Shown here: positions 52,674 to 62,604 of the stretch, one piece after another
Numbering within the stretch: the first letter of the stretch is position 1
Layout of the letters: the number at the start of each line of letters is the position of its first letter
NCBI RefSeq assembly: GCF_020829445.1
Contig: NZ_JAIVFV010000014.1
Location: 1 to 64,000, forward strand
Direction of reading: 5' to 3'
DNA: 64,000 bases
Source of the DNA: Nostoc sp. CHAB 5836
Lineage (GTDB): Bacteria; Cyanobacteriota; Cyanobacteriia; Cyanobacteriales; Nostocaceae
The notes under the pieces: model-generated
Told to the model about the DNA's origin: nothing
Database searches by the model: none
The model's input: the letters and a program-made list of their open reading frames with translations, nothing else
Made by a program: the position numbers and the translations under genes

Positions 52674-54927
52674 AACCAGTGAGAAAAACGTATGCGCCCC
52701 AAGCCTGTGCTGCAACTGCCAAAAAAATAGACCAAATGGGATGAGGGCTATAAATGGTTTTACCACTTTGAGTTTGCAACGATAGGATATCGATCCAAGG
52801 TGTTGCTCCTCGCCGGAACCAACCAGTGACGATAATTTGCCGACCGATCAGATCCTGGTGATTAACTGACTGTCCTAGCCAAGAAATGTGGTGTAATTTC
52901 ACTAAACCCGCGCTCGATTGAAGAATTAAATCTTGCGCTAGGGAGTTGCTAGTACCTTGACGACCTAATAGTTTGCCTACCAGACAGACGCTGATACTGT
53001 CAATGGGTAAGGCAGAAGGATCAGATAACAGGTTGGGTAAGCTGTCGTCAGTTTGGACGGTGGCAGGTTTAATATCGGGGAAGAAAGAATTAATCCGCAT
53101 CACAGTACCGATGCTAAAGCCAATCAGAAGGCAGCCTGTAATGAAAGACCAATCTTCATATATCCACTTTAAATTTAAAAACTTGAGTGCGAATGCTAGT
53201 TGCCATGTTATCCAGACCAAAGATGCAAACAGAACCCCTAGAGGAATTCCCAACCAGGGAGCAACTTGTAATAAGAAAGACTGACGCTTGACCTTTGATG
53301 GAACGCTAGCAAAATGTAGTTCGGTGTCTAGATGCCAGTGACGAGCTATTTGGCAGAGACGTTCGATGCGATCGCCCATCAGAGGATGACTATTATTAAT
53401 CGTAAACCATCGGCCATAGGGATTAGCAGTATCCCACTTCAAAAATGATTCAAAAGATAGATTGCTGGCAATAGTGCCCAAAGAAAGGCTCTGTTGGTGG
53501 CTGACTGGTGTGAGGAGATTTAAGCTTTCTAGTTGCCAACTGGTGTGTTCTTGTTTTTGGATATCAGTTGCAATGCCAATGGCAATTTTGAGTAAAGCGC
53601 GAATCAGGGCATTGGGATTACCAGTAATTTCCGATGCGATGCGATCGCTATAATGAAGCCGCAACCGCGACAACCACAATCCAGTTCCAGTCAGCAAACA
53701 CCAAACTCCATAAATTAGACTCGCCAGAATGGTCGCCGGCCAGCGCCAAATTTTCGCTGATATTTTGTCTCCCCACTCCGACACTTGCTGATATAGCTTA
53801 TGAGTTGGTAGTGTCACCAGCAGCAACAAAGACATCACAGCAAAATCCCAGTGAGCAATATGCCCTAGCTGCGTGGCGTAGATAATGGCGATTTCATCAT
53901 CAGCTAGTTGCTCTAATAGCCCTTGACTCACAACAATCCTGGCATTACGTGGTAAACTACCATAAGTCAGGATAATTGGTGCAGCAATTGGTAAAATCCG
54001 CAGCTTGGGTAACGGCCAATGCCTCTGTTGGCAACAACGTTGTAGCACCCGAACGGCTTCGCGGCTATGAGCATTCAATACATCTTTGGAAAATTCTCGC
54101 TGATCACACAAGTTCGCTAGTAGCAGATCCAGCAACCAAGGTGATACCCCGATTAAAATCACCAATACTATTAGCAACAATTGAGTAGGGTCACGATATA
54201 AAAGCTGCAACGGCTCCAGATAAGGCAGTTTGACTAAAGTTTGGTTGATAAATCCCATTGCTGACTTGAGGATTTCCCGCATTACCCAAAATAGGGCGAT
54301 GAAGGTTCCTGCTGTCAGCAGCCGCAAGGGAATTAATTTTGGTTTACGTAGTGGTTGCCATGCTCTGGCGCGTTGTGCTTGTCGCCAATAAATAACGCCG
54401 AATAATTTGGCTTGGGTGCGAGTAACAGAACCCATGAAGCCGCTTAGGGGCGCAGCAGGTAGTTGTTGTGGTGTTGCTACTGTCGCTTTGAGTTTAGCTA
54501 GTGGCACCATCGGCGGGATGTCATTGCTTTTGGTTTCTATTACTTGATCATTGGGCTTTTCCTCAACTGTCGGAGTTTCGGGGGTTGAATCTGGGGTTGA
54601 ATTCTCAAAGGCAACAAATCCAGTTTCGACATTTTTTGATTCTTGATCAGGTTTTTTACGTTTTGTCAAGTGTTCGAGAGCGCGTGTTGCCCACTCTTGA
54701 ACTTGCGGATTGTTACTCTCAATGAGATTCTGGGAAATAGCGATCGCTTTAGTAACTTCGCCAGTGCGAGCATAAGCCATCACTAAACCAACCTGGGCTT
54801 GTAGGCTAATAGTCGCACTGCTTTGGCTGCTAGCAATAGGTTCTAGTTGAGCGATCGCTGTTTGGTAATTTCCCTGCTTGAGGGCAACTAAACCAGCCTC
54901 CAAAGACGATTTGGCGTGTGAAGGCAT
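52672..54927 (-). CDS. M48-peptidase-like membrane protein with a broken HExxH motif and TPR region
   Basis: A 751-residue protein starting at ATG 54927 (MPSHAKSSLEAGLVALKQGNYQTAI). Residues 1-95 form TPR-like helices. After a low-complexity linker, several membrane segments surround an M48-type domain. Its zinc-site helix reads YATQLGHIAHWDF near residue 350, where peptidases of this family have HExxH; His-Glu is replaced by Thr-Gln, though the distal GH remains. YSDRIASEITGNPNALIRALLKI matches the M48 third-ligand region. Homologous cyanobacterial proteins are annotated as M48 peptidases, but this one is probably inactive. The C-terminal 150 residues form a further domain (QDLIGRQIIVTGWFRRG). 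Confidence 0.82.
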   Translation of the reverse strand: MPSHAKSSLEAGLVALKQGNYQTAIAQLEPIASSQSSATISLQAQVGLVMAYARTGEVTKAIAISQNLIESNNPQVQEWATRALEHLTKRKKPDQESKNVETGFVAFENSTPDSTPETPTVEEKPNDQVIETKSNDIPPMVPLAKLKATVATPQQLPAAPLSGFMGSVTRTQAKLFGVIYWRQAQRARAWQPLRKPKLIPLRLLTAGTFIALFWVMREILKSAMGFINQTLVKLPYLEPLQLLYRDPTQLLLIVLVILIGVSPWLLDLLLANLCDQREFSKDVLNAHSREAVRVLQRCCQQRHWPLPKLRILPIAAPIILTYGSLPRNARIVVSQGLLEQLADDEIAIIYATQLGHIAHWDFAVMSLLLLVTLPTHKLYQQVSEWGDKISAKIWRWPATILASLIYGVWCLLTGTGLWLSRLRLHYSDRIASEITGNPNALIRALLKIAIGIATDIQKQEHTSWQLESLNLLTPVSHQQSLSLGTIASNLSFESFLKWDTANPYGRWFTINNSHPLMGDRIERLCQIARHWHLDTELHFASVPSKVKRQSFLLQVAPWLGIPLGVLFASLVWITWQLAFALKFLNLKWIYEDWSFITGCLLIGFSIGTVMRINSFFPDIKPATVQTDDSLPNLLSDPSALPIDSISVCLVGKLLGRQGTSNSLAQDLILQSSAGLVKLHHISWLGQSVNHQDLIGRQIIVTGWFRRGATPWIDILSLQTQSGKTIYSPHPIWSIFLAVAAQAWGAYVFLTG

Positions 54928-55035
54928 ACAAATTCTGGCACTCCCATCTCTTCTAGGTGATCCACGTTTGTGCAAAAGCGCGAACATCGGATGCCGTGGA
55001 ACTCAACCGCGCCCGAGTTTTGCTTGTCAAGTGAA

Positions 55036-56664
55036 TTATTCCTCCACTGGTTGTTGACTAGAAAATACTGGGGCAATCGCGCTTAATTTTAACTCTGGAT
55101 GGTCGCCCAATAACTGTTGACAATTCCATTCATTGCGGAATAGCAACACTGGTCGTCCCATGCTGTCTTTAACTGTAGTGGTATTGAATATTCGTCCCAC
55201 TTTTTCTAATGCTTCCCAACCACCTTCAACCCAACGGGCGACACTGTAGGGCAATAACTCTAATATGGTTTCTACACCATACTCATTTTGTAAGCGAAAC
55301 TGCACCACCTCGAATTGCAACTGACCCACCGCCGCCAAAATTGGATCGCGCTTGGCTTCATCAGTTGAATACATAATTTGCACAGCACCTTCTTCGCGCA
55401 ATTCCGCAACGCCTTTTTGGAATTGTTTAGACTTCGAGGGGTTGGGATTCCTCAGAGAGGCAAACAATTCCGGCGAAAAATACGGAATCCCCTCATATTC
55501 GAGCTTTTGTCCCGTGTAAATTGTATCCCCGATCGCAAAAACACCAGGATTGTTCAAACCAATCACATCGCCAGGATAAGCGACATCAATCGATTCTCGC
55601 TCTTGGGCAAAGAGTTTTTGTGGGCGAGACAGACGGATGAGTTTACCAATGCGGGCGTGATTCACCATCATATCTTTTTCAAACTTACCAGTGCAAACCC
55701 GGATAAATGCGACGCGATCGCGGTGTTTCGGATCCATATTCGCTTGCAGTTTGAAGACAAACCCCGAAAACTCAGGGTATGTAGGGAGAAGTTCGCCAAC
55801 ACTGCTGACATGGGAACCGGGTTTGAGGGCATAGTCGAGGAAATACTTGAGGAATAACTCTACTCCAAAGTTAGTCATGGCGCTGCCAAAGAACACAGGT
55901 GTCATTTTCCCTTCGTGTACCGACTGTAAATCCAGCTCTGGCCCAACTCCTTCTAACAGTTCCAGATCATTTTTCAGTTGGTAGTACAGACTTTGTTCTA
56001 GTTGTTCTTCTATTCTTGGATCGCCTAATTCCACTATGGTATCACGGGCTTCTCGGCTGCCGTGGGCGCTGCGTTCAAACAGGTGAATTTGTTGCTGATG
56101 TCGGTCAAAAACACCTTTAAAGCGATCGCCCATGCCAATGGGCCAGTTCACCGCATAGGTTTGCAATCCCAATTCTTGCTCAATTTCATCTAACAATTCC
56201 AGAGGTTCTCTGCCTGGGCGATCGAGCTTATTGATAAATGTAAAAATCGGGATACCCCGTAACTTACACACTTCAAACAACTTGCGGGTTTGGGGTTCCA
56301 AACCTTTTGCCGCATCAATCAGCATCACTGCATTATCAGCGGCGGCGAGAGTGCGGTACGTATCTTCACTGAAGTCTTGGTGTCCAGGAGTGTCTAATAA
56401 ATTTATTTGACACTTCCGGTATTCAAATTGCAACACCGTGGAAGTAATAGAAATACCCCGTTGTTGCTCCATCGCCATCCAGTCAGAAGTAGCCTTGCGC
56501 TGTGCCCGTCGCGCCTTAACCGCCCCAGCTTCGTGAATTGCACCTCCGTACAAGAGCAGCTTTTCTGTTAGTGTAGTTTTACCAGCATCGGGGTGAGAAA
56601 TAATCGCAAAGTTGCGGCGAAGTTCAACTGCTTGAATAAGTTCCGACTGAAGTTCAGTAGACAT
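55036..56664 (-). CDS. prfC: Peptide chain release factor 3
   Basis: A translational GTPase that releases RF1/RF2 from ribosomes. The 542-residue protein has P-loop SHPDAGKTT (19-27), the G2-region [39 protein letters not shown] and a C-terminal domain ending in [18 protein letters not shown]. Length fits the family. Monocistronic. Confidence 0.97.
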   Translation of the reverse strand: MSTELQSELIQAVELRRNFAIISHPDAGKTTLTEKLLLYGGAIHEAGAVKARRAQRKATSDWMAMEQQRGISITSTVLQFEYRKCQINLLDTPGHQDFSEDTYRTLAAADNAVMLIDAAKGLEPQTRKLFEVCKLRGIPIFTFINKLDRPGREPLELLDEIEQELGLQTYAVNWPIGMGDRFKGVFDRHQQQIHLFERSAHGSREARDTIVELGDPRIEEQLEQSLYYQLKNDLELLEGVGPELDLQSVHEGKMTPVFFGSAMTNFGVELFLKYFLDYALKPGSHVSSVGELLPTYPEFSGFVFKLQANMDPKHRDRVAFIRVCTGKFEKDMMVNHARIGKLIRLSRPQKLFAQERESIDVAYPGDVIGLNNPGVFAIGDTIYTGQKLEYEGIPYFSPELFASLRNPNPSKSKQFQKGVAELREEGAVQIMYSTDEAKRDPILAAVGQLQFEVVQFRLQNEYGVETILELLPYSVARWVEGGWEALEKVGRIFNTTTVKDSMGRPVLLFRNEWNCQQLLGDHPELKLSAIAPVFSSQQPVEE

Positions 56665-56788
56665 AAGTGTATTTGTTTGTTAGCTAGCTTAATTTTTTTT
56701 GACTCTGGCAAGTCTTTTAATCTTAAGACAACGATGCTCGTGATAGGGTCGTAATATAACCAACAATCTAACTAAATAGGAGAAAGCA

Positions 56789-57148
56789 ATGTACGACACA
56801 GACAAGCGAAAGCTTCTATCTGGCTTATCACATGGAGCCATTTTTCTCAGCACGCCATTGGTATCTGTAGGCATACCGATCGCCACACTGTTCGTATCTG
56901 ACGATCCTGTTGTTAAAGAAAACGCCAAAGAATCCATCAATTTCCACTTTAACGTCTGGCTTTATGGAGGAATTCTGGGAACGCTGTTTTTTCTATTCGG
57001 TTGGTTAGTGTTTCCTCTATTATTACTGGGGCCATTAGCCGGTCTGGGATACCTATTACACTGGGGATTAACAATTTGGGCGCTCATCGCAGTTTTCAGC
57101 AATCCTGATATACCCTTCCGTTATCCCTACATTTTCCGAGTTTTCTAA
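56789..57148 (+). CDS. DUF4870-type small membrane protein
   Basis: A 119-residue protein with AGGAG before the ATG. It begins with KLLSGLSHGAIFLS and contains VKENAKESINFHFNVWLYG, the core DUF4870 signature (AKExxNFxxxxxL), and three membrane segments, including ILGTLFFLFGWLVFPLLLLGPLAGLGYLL. The function of the family is not known. Confidence 0.9.
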   Translation: MYDTDKRKLLSGLSHGAIFLSTPLVSVGIPIATLFVSDDPVVKENAKESINFHFNVWLYGGILGTLFFLFGWLVFPLLLLGPLAGLGYLLHWGLTIWALIAVFSNPDIPFRYPYIFRVF

Positions 57149-57610
57149 CACAGATTATGGGTATGAGCATCCCTTTCGTGCGGGACGCTACGCGAACGCT
57201 CAGGGCAAGTGGGCATTGTCAGTTATTTGCTACCAAGTACAACATTTCATTAGCAGCAAATTCTCTGCGTGCCTCTGCGTTTACCTCTGCGTCCCTACCC
57301 TGCGGGAAGGCGTTCGCGTAGCGTCTCGTAGAGAAGCGCCTATGCGTTTAAACTTCCACCCTCAATTCTCCAATATTTTACCAACAGACAGTTTTGAATT
57401 TTGAATCGCTTACGATGTTGTTTTTTTTCCACCCCGTCGGATAGATGCAAGCAAGCTGTAAAATACAAAATTGCCCCACAACTTGATTAAGAGTAGGGCA
57501 AAGGACAGTTAAGCACTGTTTGTAGTCTGTCTGACGGCAGGAAAATTTTAGCCTGCTTTTGTGACGCTTTGTTTTGTGTCCATCTGCGTTGTTTTTCTTC
57601 ATAAAATTTT
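57149..57610. other. Repeat-containing region upstream of hemB
   Basis: Contains a copy of the CTCTGCG...CCACCCTCAATTCTCC repeat (57250-57378) with GGCGTTCGCGTAGCG palindromes inserted. The stretch 57380-57600 is unique and may be the hemB leader. No riboswitch recognised. Confidence 0.55.
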
Positions 57611-58591
57611 ATGTTTCCTACACATCGCCCCCGTCGTCTGCGTACCCATCCCCAACTGCGCCGGATGGTTCGTGAAACTGTTTTGACAACAAGCGATTTA
57701 ATCTACCCATTATTTGCCATACCGGGTGAGGGAATCGCTAACGAAGTAAAATCGATGCCTGGAGTCTACCAACTTTCGGTAGATAAAATAGTTGAAGAGG
57801 CAAAAGAAGTTTACGACTTAGGAATTCCTTCGATTATTCTATTTGGGATTCCGGCTGATAAAGATGTCGATGCCACTGGCGCTTGGCATGATTGCGGTAT
57901 CGTCCAAAAAGCGGCGACGGCGGTAAAAGCAGCAGTGCCAGACTTGATTGTAATTGCTGATACTTGTTTATGTGAGTACACCAGCCACGGTCATTGTGGT
58001 TATCTACAAGTTGGTGATTTAACAGGACGAGTTTTAAATGATCCAACACTGGAATTGTTGAAGAAAACAGCAGTTTCTCAAGCGAAAGCCGGTGCCGATA
58101 TCATCGCACCTTCGGGAATGATGGATGGGTTTGTGCAAGCAATTCGTGTGGGTTTGGATGAAGCCGGATTCCAAGATACGCCGATTTTATCTTATGCTGC
58201 TAAGTATGCTTCGGGTTATTATGGCCCATTTCGGGATGCAGCAGACTCGACACCGCAATTTGGCGACAGAAGAACTTACCAAATGGATCCAGGTAACGCC
58301 CGCGAAGCAATTAAAGAGATTGAATTGGATATCGCTGAAGGTGCTGATATGCTCATGGTTAAGCCAGCCTTGGCGTACATGGATATTATCTGGCGGGTGA
58401 AGGAAGCGAGTAACTTACCCGTTGCGGCTTACAATGTTTCTGGTGAGTATGCGATGGTAAAAGCTGCGGCTCTCAATGGTTGGATTGATGAAGAGCGGGT
58501 GGTTATGGAAACTTTAACTGGGTTTAAACGGGCTGGCGCAGATTTAATTTTGACTTATCATGCCAAAGATGCGGCGCGATGGTTAAAGTAA
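57611..58591 (+). CDS. hemB: Porphobilinogen synthase (delta-aminolevulinate dehydratase)
   Basis: Condenses two aminolevulinate molecules in tetrapyrrole synthesis. The 326-residue protein has the zinc-type cysteine set [14 protein letters not shown] (Cys119, Cys121, Cys129), the two active-site lysines in [17 protein letters not shown] and [12 protein letters not shown], and [16 protein letters not shown]. Length is normal. The three cysteines suggest zinc dependence, unlike the Mg-type enzymes of many phototrophs. Confidence 0.97.
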   Translation: MFPTHRPRRLRTHPQLRRMVRETVLTTSDLIYPLFAIPGEGIANEVKSMPGVYQLSVDKIVEEAKEVYDLGIPSIILFGIPADKDVDATGAWHDCGIVQKAATAVKAAVPDLIVIADTCLCEYTSHGHCGYLQVGDLTGRVLNDPTLELLKKTAVSQAKAGADIIAPSGMMDGFVQAIRVGLDEAGFQDTPILSYAAKYASGYYGPFRDAADSTPQFGDRRTYQMDPGNAREAIKEIELDIAEGADMLMVKPALAYMDIIWRVKEASNLPVAAYNVSGEYAMVKAAALNGWIDEERVVMETLTGFKRAGADLILTYHAKDAARWLK

Positions 58592-58743
58592 GGTGGGCGA
58601 TTGAGTAAGAATTTAGTCGGAAATCTCACGCCGAGGCGCACAGACGCAGAGTTGTGTTTTGGTGTTTGGGCGTGAGATTCTTTGTTCATAGCTTGGGCTG
58701 GTGCGAAATTCCAAAAAATTAACTATGGCGCAATACACTTGGG
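58592..58743. repeat. Dispersed repeat with a MITE end after hemB
   Basis: Contains GAGGCGCACAGACGCAGAG and one end (CAATACACTTGGGTTAAGC, near 58733-58751) of the 11001/43353 MITE family. This end continues into the 3' end of the next gene. Confidence 0.6.
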
Positions 58744-59007
58744 TTAAGCATTTCCTCCTTCTCTCTTCTCTCTTCTCTCTGTGTTCTCTGCGCCTGGAGT
58801 GGTAGTTCGTAGTCTTTCTAAGTTCTGTTGATGTAACTCTGGGAAGTTTTCTAAATCATCTATTGACTGCGGCGCAGGAAATATTACAGCGTCTTCAGAG
58901 GTGAATCTATCTAAATAAGTTTGAAAAGCTTCATCATCTTCTCTGTGGTCAAGGATATATTGACGCAATTGGACACGGGGCATTGTGATAAAATCTTGCT
59001 TACTCAT
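58744..59007 (-). CDS. DUF6887-like small protein (partner of the broken DUF6888-like gene)
   Basis: An 87-residue protein starting at ATG 59007 (MSKQDFITMPRVQLRQYILDHREDDEAF), which overlaps the stop of the preceding frame as ATGA. It matches, from memory, the small cyanobacterial family DUF6887, usually found directly after a DUF6888 protein; the pair may act like a toxin-antitoxin module, which is not proven. The last ~20 residues (GAENTERREKREGGNA) and the stop codon are encoded by a dispersed MITE end, so the C-terminus is not ancestral. Confidence 0.6.
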   Translation of the reverse strand: MSKQDFITMPRVQLRQYILDHREDDEAFQTYLDRFTSEDAVIFPAPQSIDDLENFPELHQQNLERLRTTTPGAENTERREKREGGNA

Positions 59008-59120
59008 ACATATCTCCACTTCCCGTCTAGGTAAATTAGAATTTCATTTTCTTCACCAGCAATAATTACAACATTTTTTGTTCGTTCATCAATTCGCACC
59101 AAAAACACAGGTAAATACAT
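59004..59120 (-). pseudogene. 3' part of a DUF6888-like gene cut by an IS605-type element
   Basis: MYLPVFLVRIDERTKNVVII followed by AGEENEILIYLDGKWRYV is the typical DUF6888 second half. The ATG at 59120 could restart it, but the family's first ~15 residues are missing. They are found at 61253-61287, beyond the insertion element. Joining TTTAT (61253-61257) to TTTTTGGG (59129-59136) restores one open frame. Confidence 0.7.
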
Positions 59121-60638
59121 TTTAGTAGCCCAAAAACTTAAGTTGACACTCTCCGACCTGAAGGTACGGAGATTCTTAAGACTGTGAGGTCTTAATATCC
59201 TGCTTGCACAGGTTCCCAAACTCACCACGTTTGCACGGGAGTGCGTGGTGATACCGCCAGTTGCTCTACTTGGGGAGACCCCAAGACCGCACTGGCTCAC
59301 CTTTTGGGCGTTTAGCTGTCTAGCAGCAAGTTTCGCGGAGTCCCCGCGTACTATTTCCAAACCTCTATCTCTAATAGTTTTTGCAGCACCGATGTCAGCG
59401 TGTTCGTGATATCCGCATTCTGTACAAATGAACTTCTCACCATCACGATTTGACTTATCGATATGCCCACAATTTCTGCACTGCTGACTAGAATATTTAG
59501 GATTAATTTTAATTACGACCTTTCCTTGCTTTGCAGCGAGATACTCAATCTTTAAAATTAACTCACCCCAACTTGCATCAGAGATAGCGCGATTTAAACC
59601 TTTTTTTCTTGATTGTCCGTTCTTTAAAAATCTCCCAGTCGTTTCATCAGTTTTTACTTTGCAGCGTTTCAACATACCGGAGATGTTTAAATTTTCTAGC
59701 GCAATAGCATCAACACTTCTAGACACTATTTTGTTAGCAACATCCCACTGGTAAGCAACTCGTTTATCTGTAATCTTCTTGTGAAAAAGCCCTAATCTAA
59801 TACCTGCTTTTTTGCGATTTTTGCTACCCTTGATTTTTCTGCTAACTCTTCTCTGTCTAATTTTCAGAGTGCGTCTAGCTTTCTTGTTGGTTGAGAATTT
59901 AGGATTATCAATTTGATGTCTGTTGGAGAGATGAACAAGTTTTGTTATTCCTAAGTCGCAACCAAGGATAGACTTAACTTCATCTAACGGTTTCTGCACA
60001 TAGTCTGGTATGGTTTTATCTTCGATCCTAATCGACACATACCAACCATCTTGACGCTTGCGAATTGTCGCAGCTTTGATAGTAAATCCATCGGGTATCA
60101 AGCGAGAATTGAAAAAACGGATCCATCCCAACTTAGGAAGGTAGATTTTACTCCCTTGAACTTTGACACCCATCTGGTAGGTAAAGGATGTAAAATTACT
60201 CCGGTTTTTAAATTTCGGAAAGCCTCTACCTTCAAAGAAGTTTTTATAGGCAGTATCTAGACGTTTAACGTTTTGCTGTAGCACCGTAGAGTCAATTTCA
60301 CCAAACCAGGGTCTAGCTTTCTTTAACTCTGGCAACGCTGTTATTTGGATATCTCCCGCGCTACGTCTTGGGTTTTTAAGTTTACCATCCTTATCAACTT
60401 TGGTATCTTTCCAGGGTTCACCGCTTGCACCATTCTTACTAACAAAGCAAGTTAGTGGACAAGCTTCTCCCCTAGTCTTGATATCACAGTAGTCTCCCTG
60501 AATGAATTGCTGATTATATTGGGCTATTCTGTCAGCTAGACTCCAGTTGTAAGTAGAGCGGAGCATATCTAGCCATCCGCCCATTTCTTTTGACTGAGTG
60601 ACATTAGGACGCAGCTTGTAGGCGTAATTTGTTAGCAA
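59004..60638 (-). CDS. tnpB: TnpB (RuvC-like RNA-guided nuclease) of an IS605-type element
   Basis: The frame covers 544 codons, of which about the first 500 are TnpB and the last ~40 are host sequence reached because the frame runs out of the element. RuvC residues are intact: Asp228 (LGCDLGITK), Glu315 (IALENLNI) and Asp415 (HADIGAAKTI). The zinc finger CRNCG...CTECG uses Cys387, 390, 405 and 408. A helix-turn-helix-like N-terminus is present. TnpB proteins cut DNA next to the element's target motif, guided by an RNA from the right end. Normal TnpBs are around 400 residues; this one has a longer N-terminal insertion (about 50-115). Confidence 0.93.
   Translation of the reverse strand: MLTNYAYKLRPNVTQSKEMGGWLDMLRSTYNWSLADRIAQYNQQFIQGDYCDIKTRGEACPLTCFVSKNGASGEPWKDTKVDKDGKLKNPRRSAGDIQITALPELKKARPWFGEIDSTVLQQNVKRLDTAYKNFFEGRGFPKFKNRSNFTSFTYQMGVKVQGSKIYLPKLGWIRFFNSRLIPDGFTIKAATIRKRQDGWYVSIRIEDKTIPDYVQKPLDEVKSILGCDLGITKLVHLSNRHQIDNPKFSTNKKARRTLKIRQRRVSRKIKGSKNRKKAGIRLGLFHKKITDKRVAYQWDVANKIVSRSVDAIALENLNISGMLKRCKVKTDETTGRFLKNGQSRKKGLNRAISDASWGELILKIEYLAAKQGKVVIKINPKYSSQQCRNCGHIDKSNRDGEKFICTECGYHEHADIGAAKTIRDRGLEIVRGDSAKLAARQLNAQKVSQCGLGVSPSRATGGITTHSRANVVSLGTCASRILRPHSLKNLRTFRSESVNLSFWATKMYLPVFLVRIDERTKNVVIIAGEENEILIYLDGKWRYV
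59140..59340 (-). ncRNA. Candidate omega (reRNA) guide RNA at the right end of the element
   Basis: In IS605 elements the TnpB guide RNA covers the 3' end of tnpB and the right-end hairpins. Here the strand and position fit, with hairpins at 59148-59172 and around 59170-59200. Extent is approximate. The guide segment would be the host sequence just beyond the boundary (below 59137). Confidence 0.4.
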
Positions 60639-60743
60639 ATACTATCACCTCCTTCGACTTCGTTCAGGACAAGTCCCGTTGTTGATTAGCTAAGTTAAAT
60701 ATACACTACATATATACAAAACACAATCAGCGATTATAGAAAA

Positions 60744-61148
60744 ATGGGAAGTTTTTCTCCAGATGAATATAGACATGAAAGCAATGCAATATCACTTCTT
60801 AACTATCACTTCGTTTTTATACCCAAACGCAGAAAGAAGGTATTGGTAGATGCAATAGCGCAGAGATTGCAGGAAATTATCTGTGAGGTTTGCAATGAAA
60901 ATAGGTGGAGAATTATTGCAATAGAAATCATGCCTGACCATGTTCACTTATTTTTGAATGTCAAACCAACAGACAACCCATCCCAAATCATGAATAGGAT
61001 TAAAGGACGCGCTTCTCATCACTTAAGAAAAGAGTTTCCAGAATTGCTCAAACTTCCAACTTTATGGACACCAAGCTATTTTGTTTCCACTGCTGGGAAT
61101 ATTTCTACAAAAAATGTAATAGAGTATATAGCACACCAAAAAGATTAA
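60744..61148 (+). CDS. tnpA: TnpA (HUH/Y1 transposase) of the IS605-type element
   Basis: A 134-residue IS200/IS605 TnpA. HUH motif HVHLF (His66, His68) and a single catalytic tyrosine Tyr128 in VIEYIAHQ are present, as is PDHVHLFLNVKPTDNPSQIMNRIKG. Length is typical. It is divergent from tnpB with 105 bp between, as in IS605. Confidence 0.93.
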   Translation: MGSFSPDEYRHESNAISLLNYHFVFIPKRRKKVLVDAIAQRLQEIICEVCNENRWRIIAIEIMPDHVHLFLNVKPTDNPSQIMNRIKGRASHHLRKEFPELLKLPTLWTPSYFVSTAGNISTKNVIEYIAHQKD

Positions 61149-61252
61149 AAGTCAGAACACCCTAAAGGGTGCTGCTAGCCTTCATCCCCTGCCTGAAGTA
61201 CGAGATACGGTGCTTACGCACCTGTCTCTCAGGGGTTTTCGGCATTCTCCTT

Positions 61253-61287
61253 ATAAACAACGTTTTCAATTGTTCTACAGTAGGCAT
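61253..61287 (-). pseudogene. 5' part of the interrupted DUF6888-like gene
   Basis: On the minus strand ATG 61287 reads MPTVEQLKTLF and stops being homologous at TTTAT, the insertion point. This matches the MPTxEQLK start of the family. The remainder lies at 59004-59136. Confidence 0.65.
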
Positions 61288-61618
61288 ATTTAAATTATTG
61301 CTACAACAAATTTTTTACTCTGGCGTGACTGGAGTTAAGTTGGTATCTTTCAATCGGGAAATTTTAAATGTATTTTATACATAGATTTTACGTATTATTG
61401 CAGAAATAAATCAGCCGATTTGCCCAAGTAGAAGGCGATCGCTCCTAAAACCGATAAAATCTAAATAAAATAGCTTTGATATAGTTATGGCAATTACTCG
61501 CTCTACCTTGGGGCGGTTCGTTTAAATAACCTAAACTCTAACTAGTGCGATCGCTAACTGTATTTGCGACAGCAGCACGATAAAATTCTGAAACCATAAT
61601 CGTACTAAAAAGGTCTAA
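61288..61618. other. Region between the interrupted gene and pdhB
   Basis: Mostly unique sequence with two HIP1 or near-HIP1 sites. It contains the likely promoter of the minus-strand small gene pair and, near 61560-61610, the pdhB leader (AAAAGG before the ATG). No other gene seen. Confidence 0.5.
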
Positions 61619-62602
61619 ATGGCAGAAACACTATTCTTCAACGCCTTACGGGAAGCCATTGACGAAGAAATGGCCCGTGACTCCAGCGTATTCGTTCTCG
61701 GTGAAGATGTCGGACACTACGGCGGCTCCTATAAAGTTACCAAAGACCTGTACCAAAAATATGGCGAACTCCGCATTTTAGACACCCCCATCGCGGAAAA
61801 TAGCTTTACTGGGATGGCTGTGGGAGCCGCAATGACTGGGTTACGTCCGATCATTGAAGGGATGAATATGGGCTTTTTACTGCTCGCCTTCAACCAAATA
61901 TCCAACAACGCGGGGATGCTACGCTACACTTCTGGCGGTAACTTTAAAATTCCGATGGTAATTCGCGGCCCTGGAGGTGTGGGACGACAGCTAGGTGCAG
62001 AACATTCGCAGCGACTAGAAACTTACTTTCAAGCTGTACCAGGGTTGAAGATTGTTGCTTGCTCTACACCCAGAAACGCTAAAGGACTACTGAAATCTGC
62101 TATCCGCGATGATAATCCAGTGTTGTTCTTTGAACACGTTCTGCTTTACAACTTAAAAGAAGATTTACCAGAAGAAGAATACTTGCTACCTCTGGATAAA
62201 GCAGAAATGGTGCGTGAGGGAAAAGATATCACAATTATTACTTATTCCCGAATGCGGCATCATGTACTACAAGCATTAAAAACTCTTGAAAAAAAAGGAT
62301 ATGATCCAGAAGTTATCGATTTAATATCCCTCAAACCATTAGATTTTGATACCATTGGTGCATCCGTAAGAAAAACTCATAAAGTCATTGTTGTGGAAGA
62401 ATCCATGCGAACTGCGGGTATTGGAGCAGAAGTCATCGCTTCAATAAACGATCGCTTATTTGATGAATTGGATGCGCCAGTACTACGACTTTCTTCCCAA
62501 GATATCCCCACGCCTTACAACGGCAATCTGGAGCGACTAACAATCATCCAACCAGAGCAAATAGTGGAAGCTGTGGAAAAAATGGTAGCTTTGCGAGTTT
62601 AA
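61619..62602 (+). CDS. pdhB: Pyruvate dehydrogenase E1 component, beta subunit
   Basis: The 327-residue TPP-dependent E1 beta subunit, beginning [21 protein letters not shown]. Conserved parts: [39 protein letters not shown] (TPP-interacting Glu), [18 protein letters not shown] and a C-terminal transketolase domain ending [11 protein letters not shown]. The alpha subunit is encoded elsewhere, as is usual in cyanobacteria. AAAGG lies nine bases before the ATG. Confidence 0.96.
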   Translation: MAETLFFNALREAIDEEMARDSSVFVLGEDVGHYGGSYKVTKDLYQKYGELRILDTPIAENSFTGMAVGAAMTGLRPIIEGMNMGFLLLAFNQISNNAGMLRYTSGGNFKIPMVIRGPGGVGRQLGAEHSQRLETYFQAVPGLKIVACSTPRNAKGLLKSAIRDDNPVLFFEHVLLYNLKEDLPEEEYLLPLDKAEMVREGKDITIITYSRMRHHVLQALKTLEKKGYDPEVIDLISLKPLDFDTIGASVRKTHKVIVVEESMRTAGIGAEVIASINDRLFDELDAPVLRLSSQDIPTPYNGNLERLTIIQPEQIVEAVEKMVALRV

Positions 62603-62604
62603 AA

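Larger units (their letters stand above)
59137..61252. mobile_element. IS605-type insertion sequence (divergent tnpA and tnpB)
   Basis: The boundaries are inferred from the reconstruction of the interrupted gene. The tnpA side has a long imperfect hairpin (CCCCTG...CAGGGG, 61186-61235); the tnpB side has CTCCGTACCTTCAGGTCGGAG-like foldback (59148-59172) and an ATTAAGAC/GTCTTAAG hairpin. No target duplication, as expected for HUH transposition. The tnpA-side flank is TTTAT on the strand where the target motif is expected. Confidence 0.82.

Noticed and set aside
52410-52766. 118-codon minus-strand ORF
   Set aside because: Runs through the heptamer array and overlaps the end of the M48-like gene in another frame.
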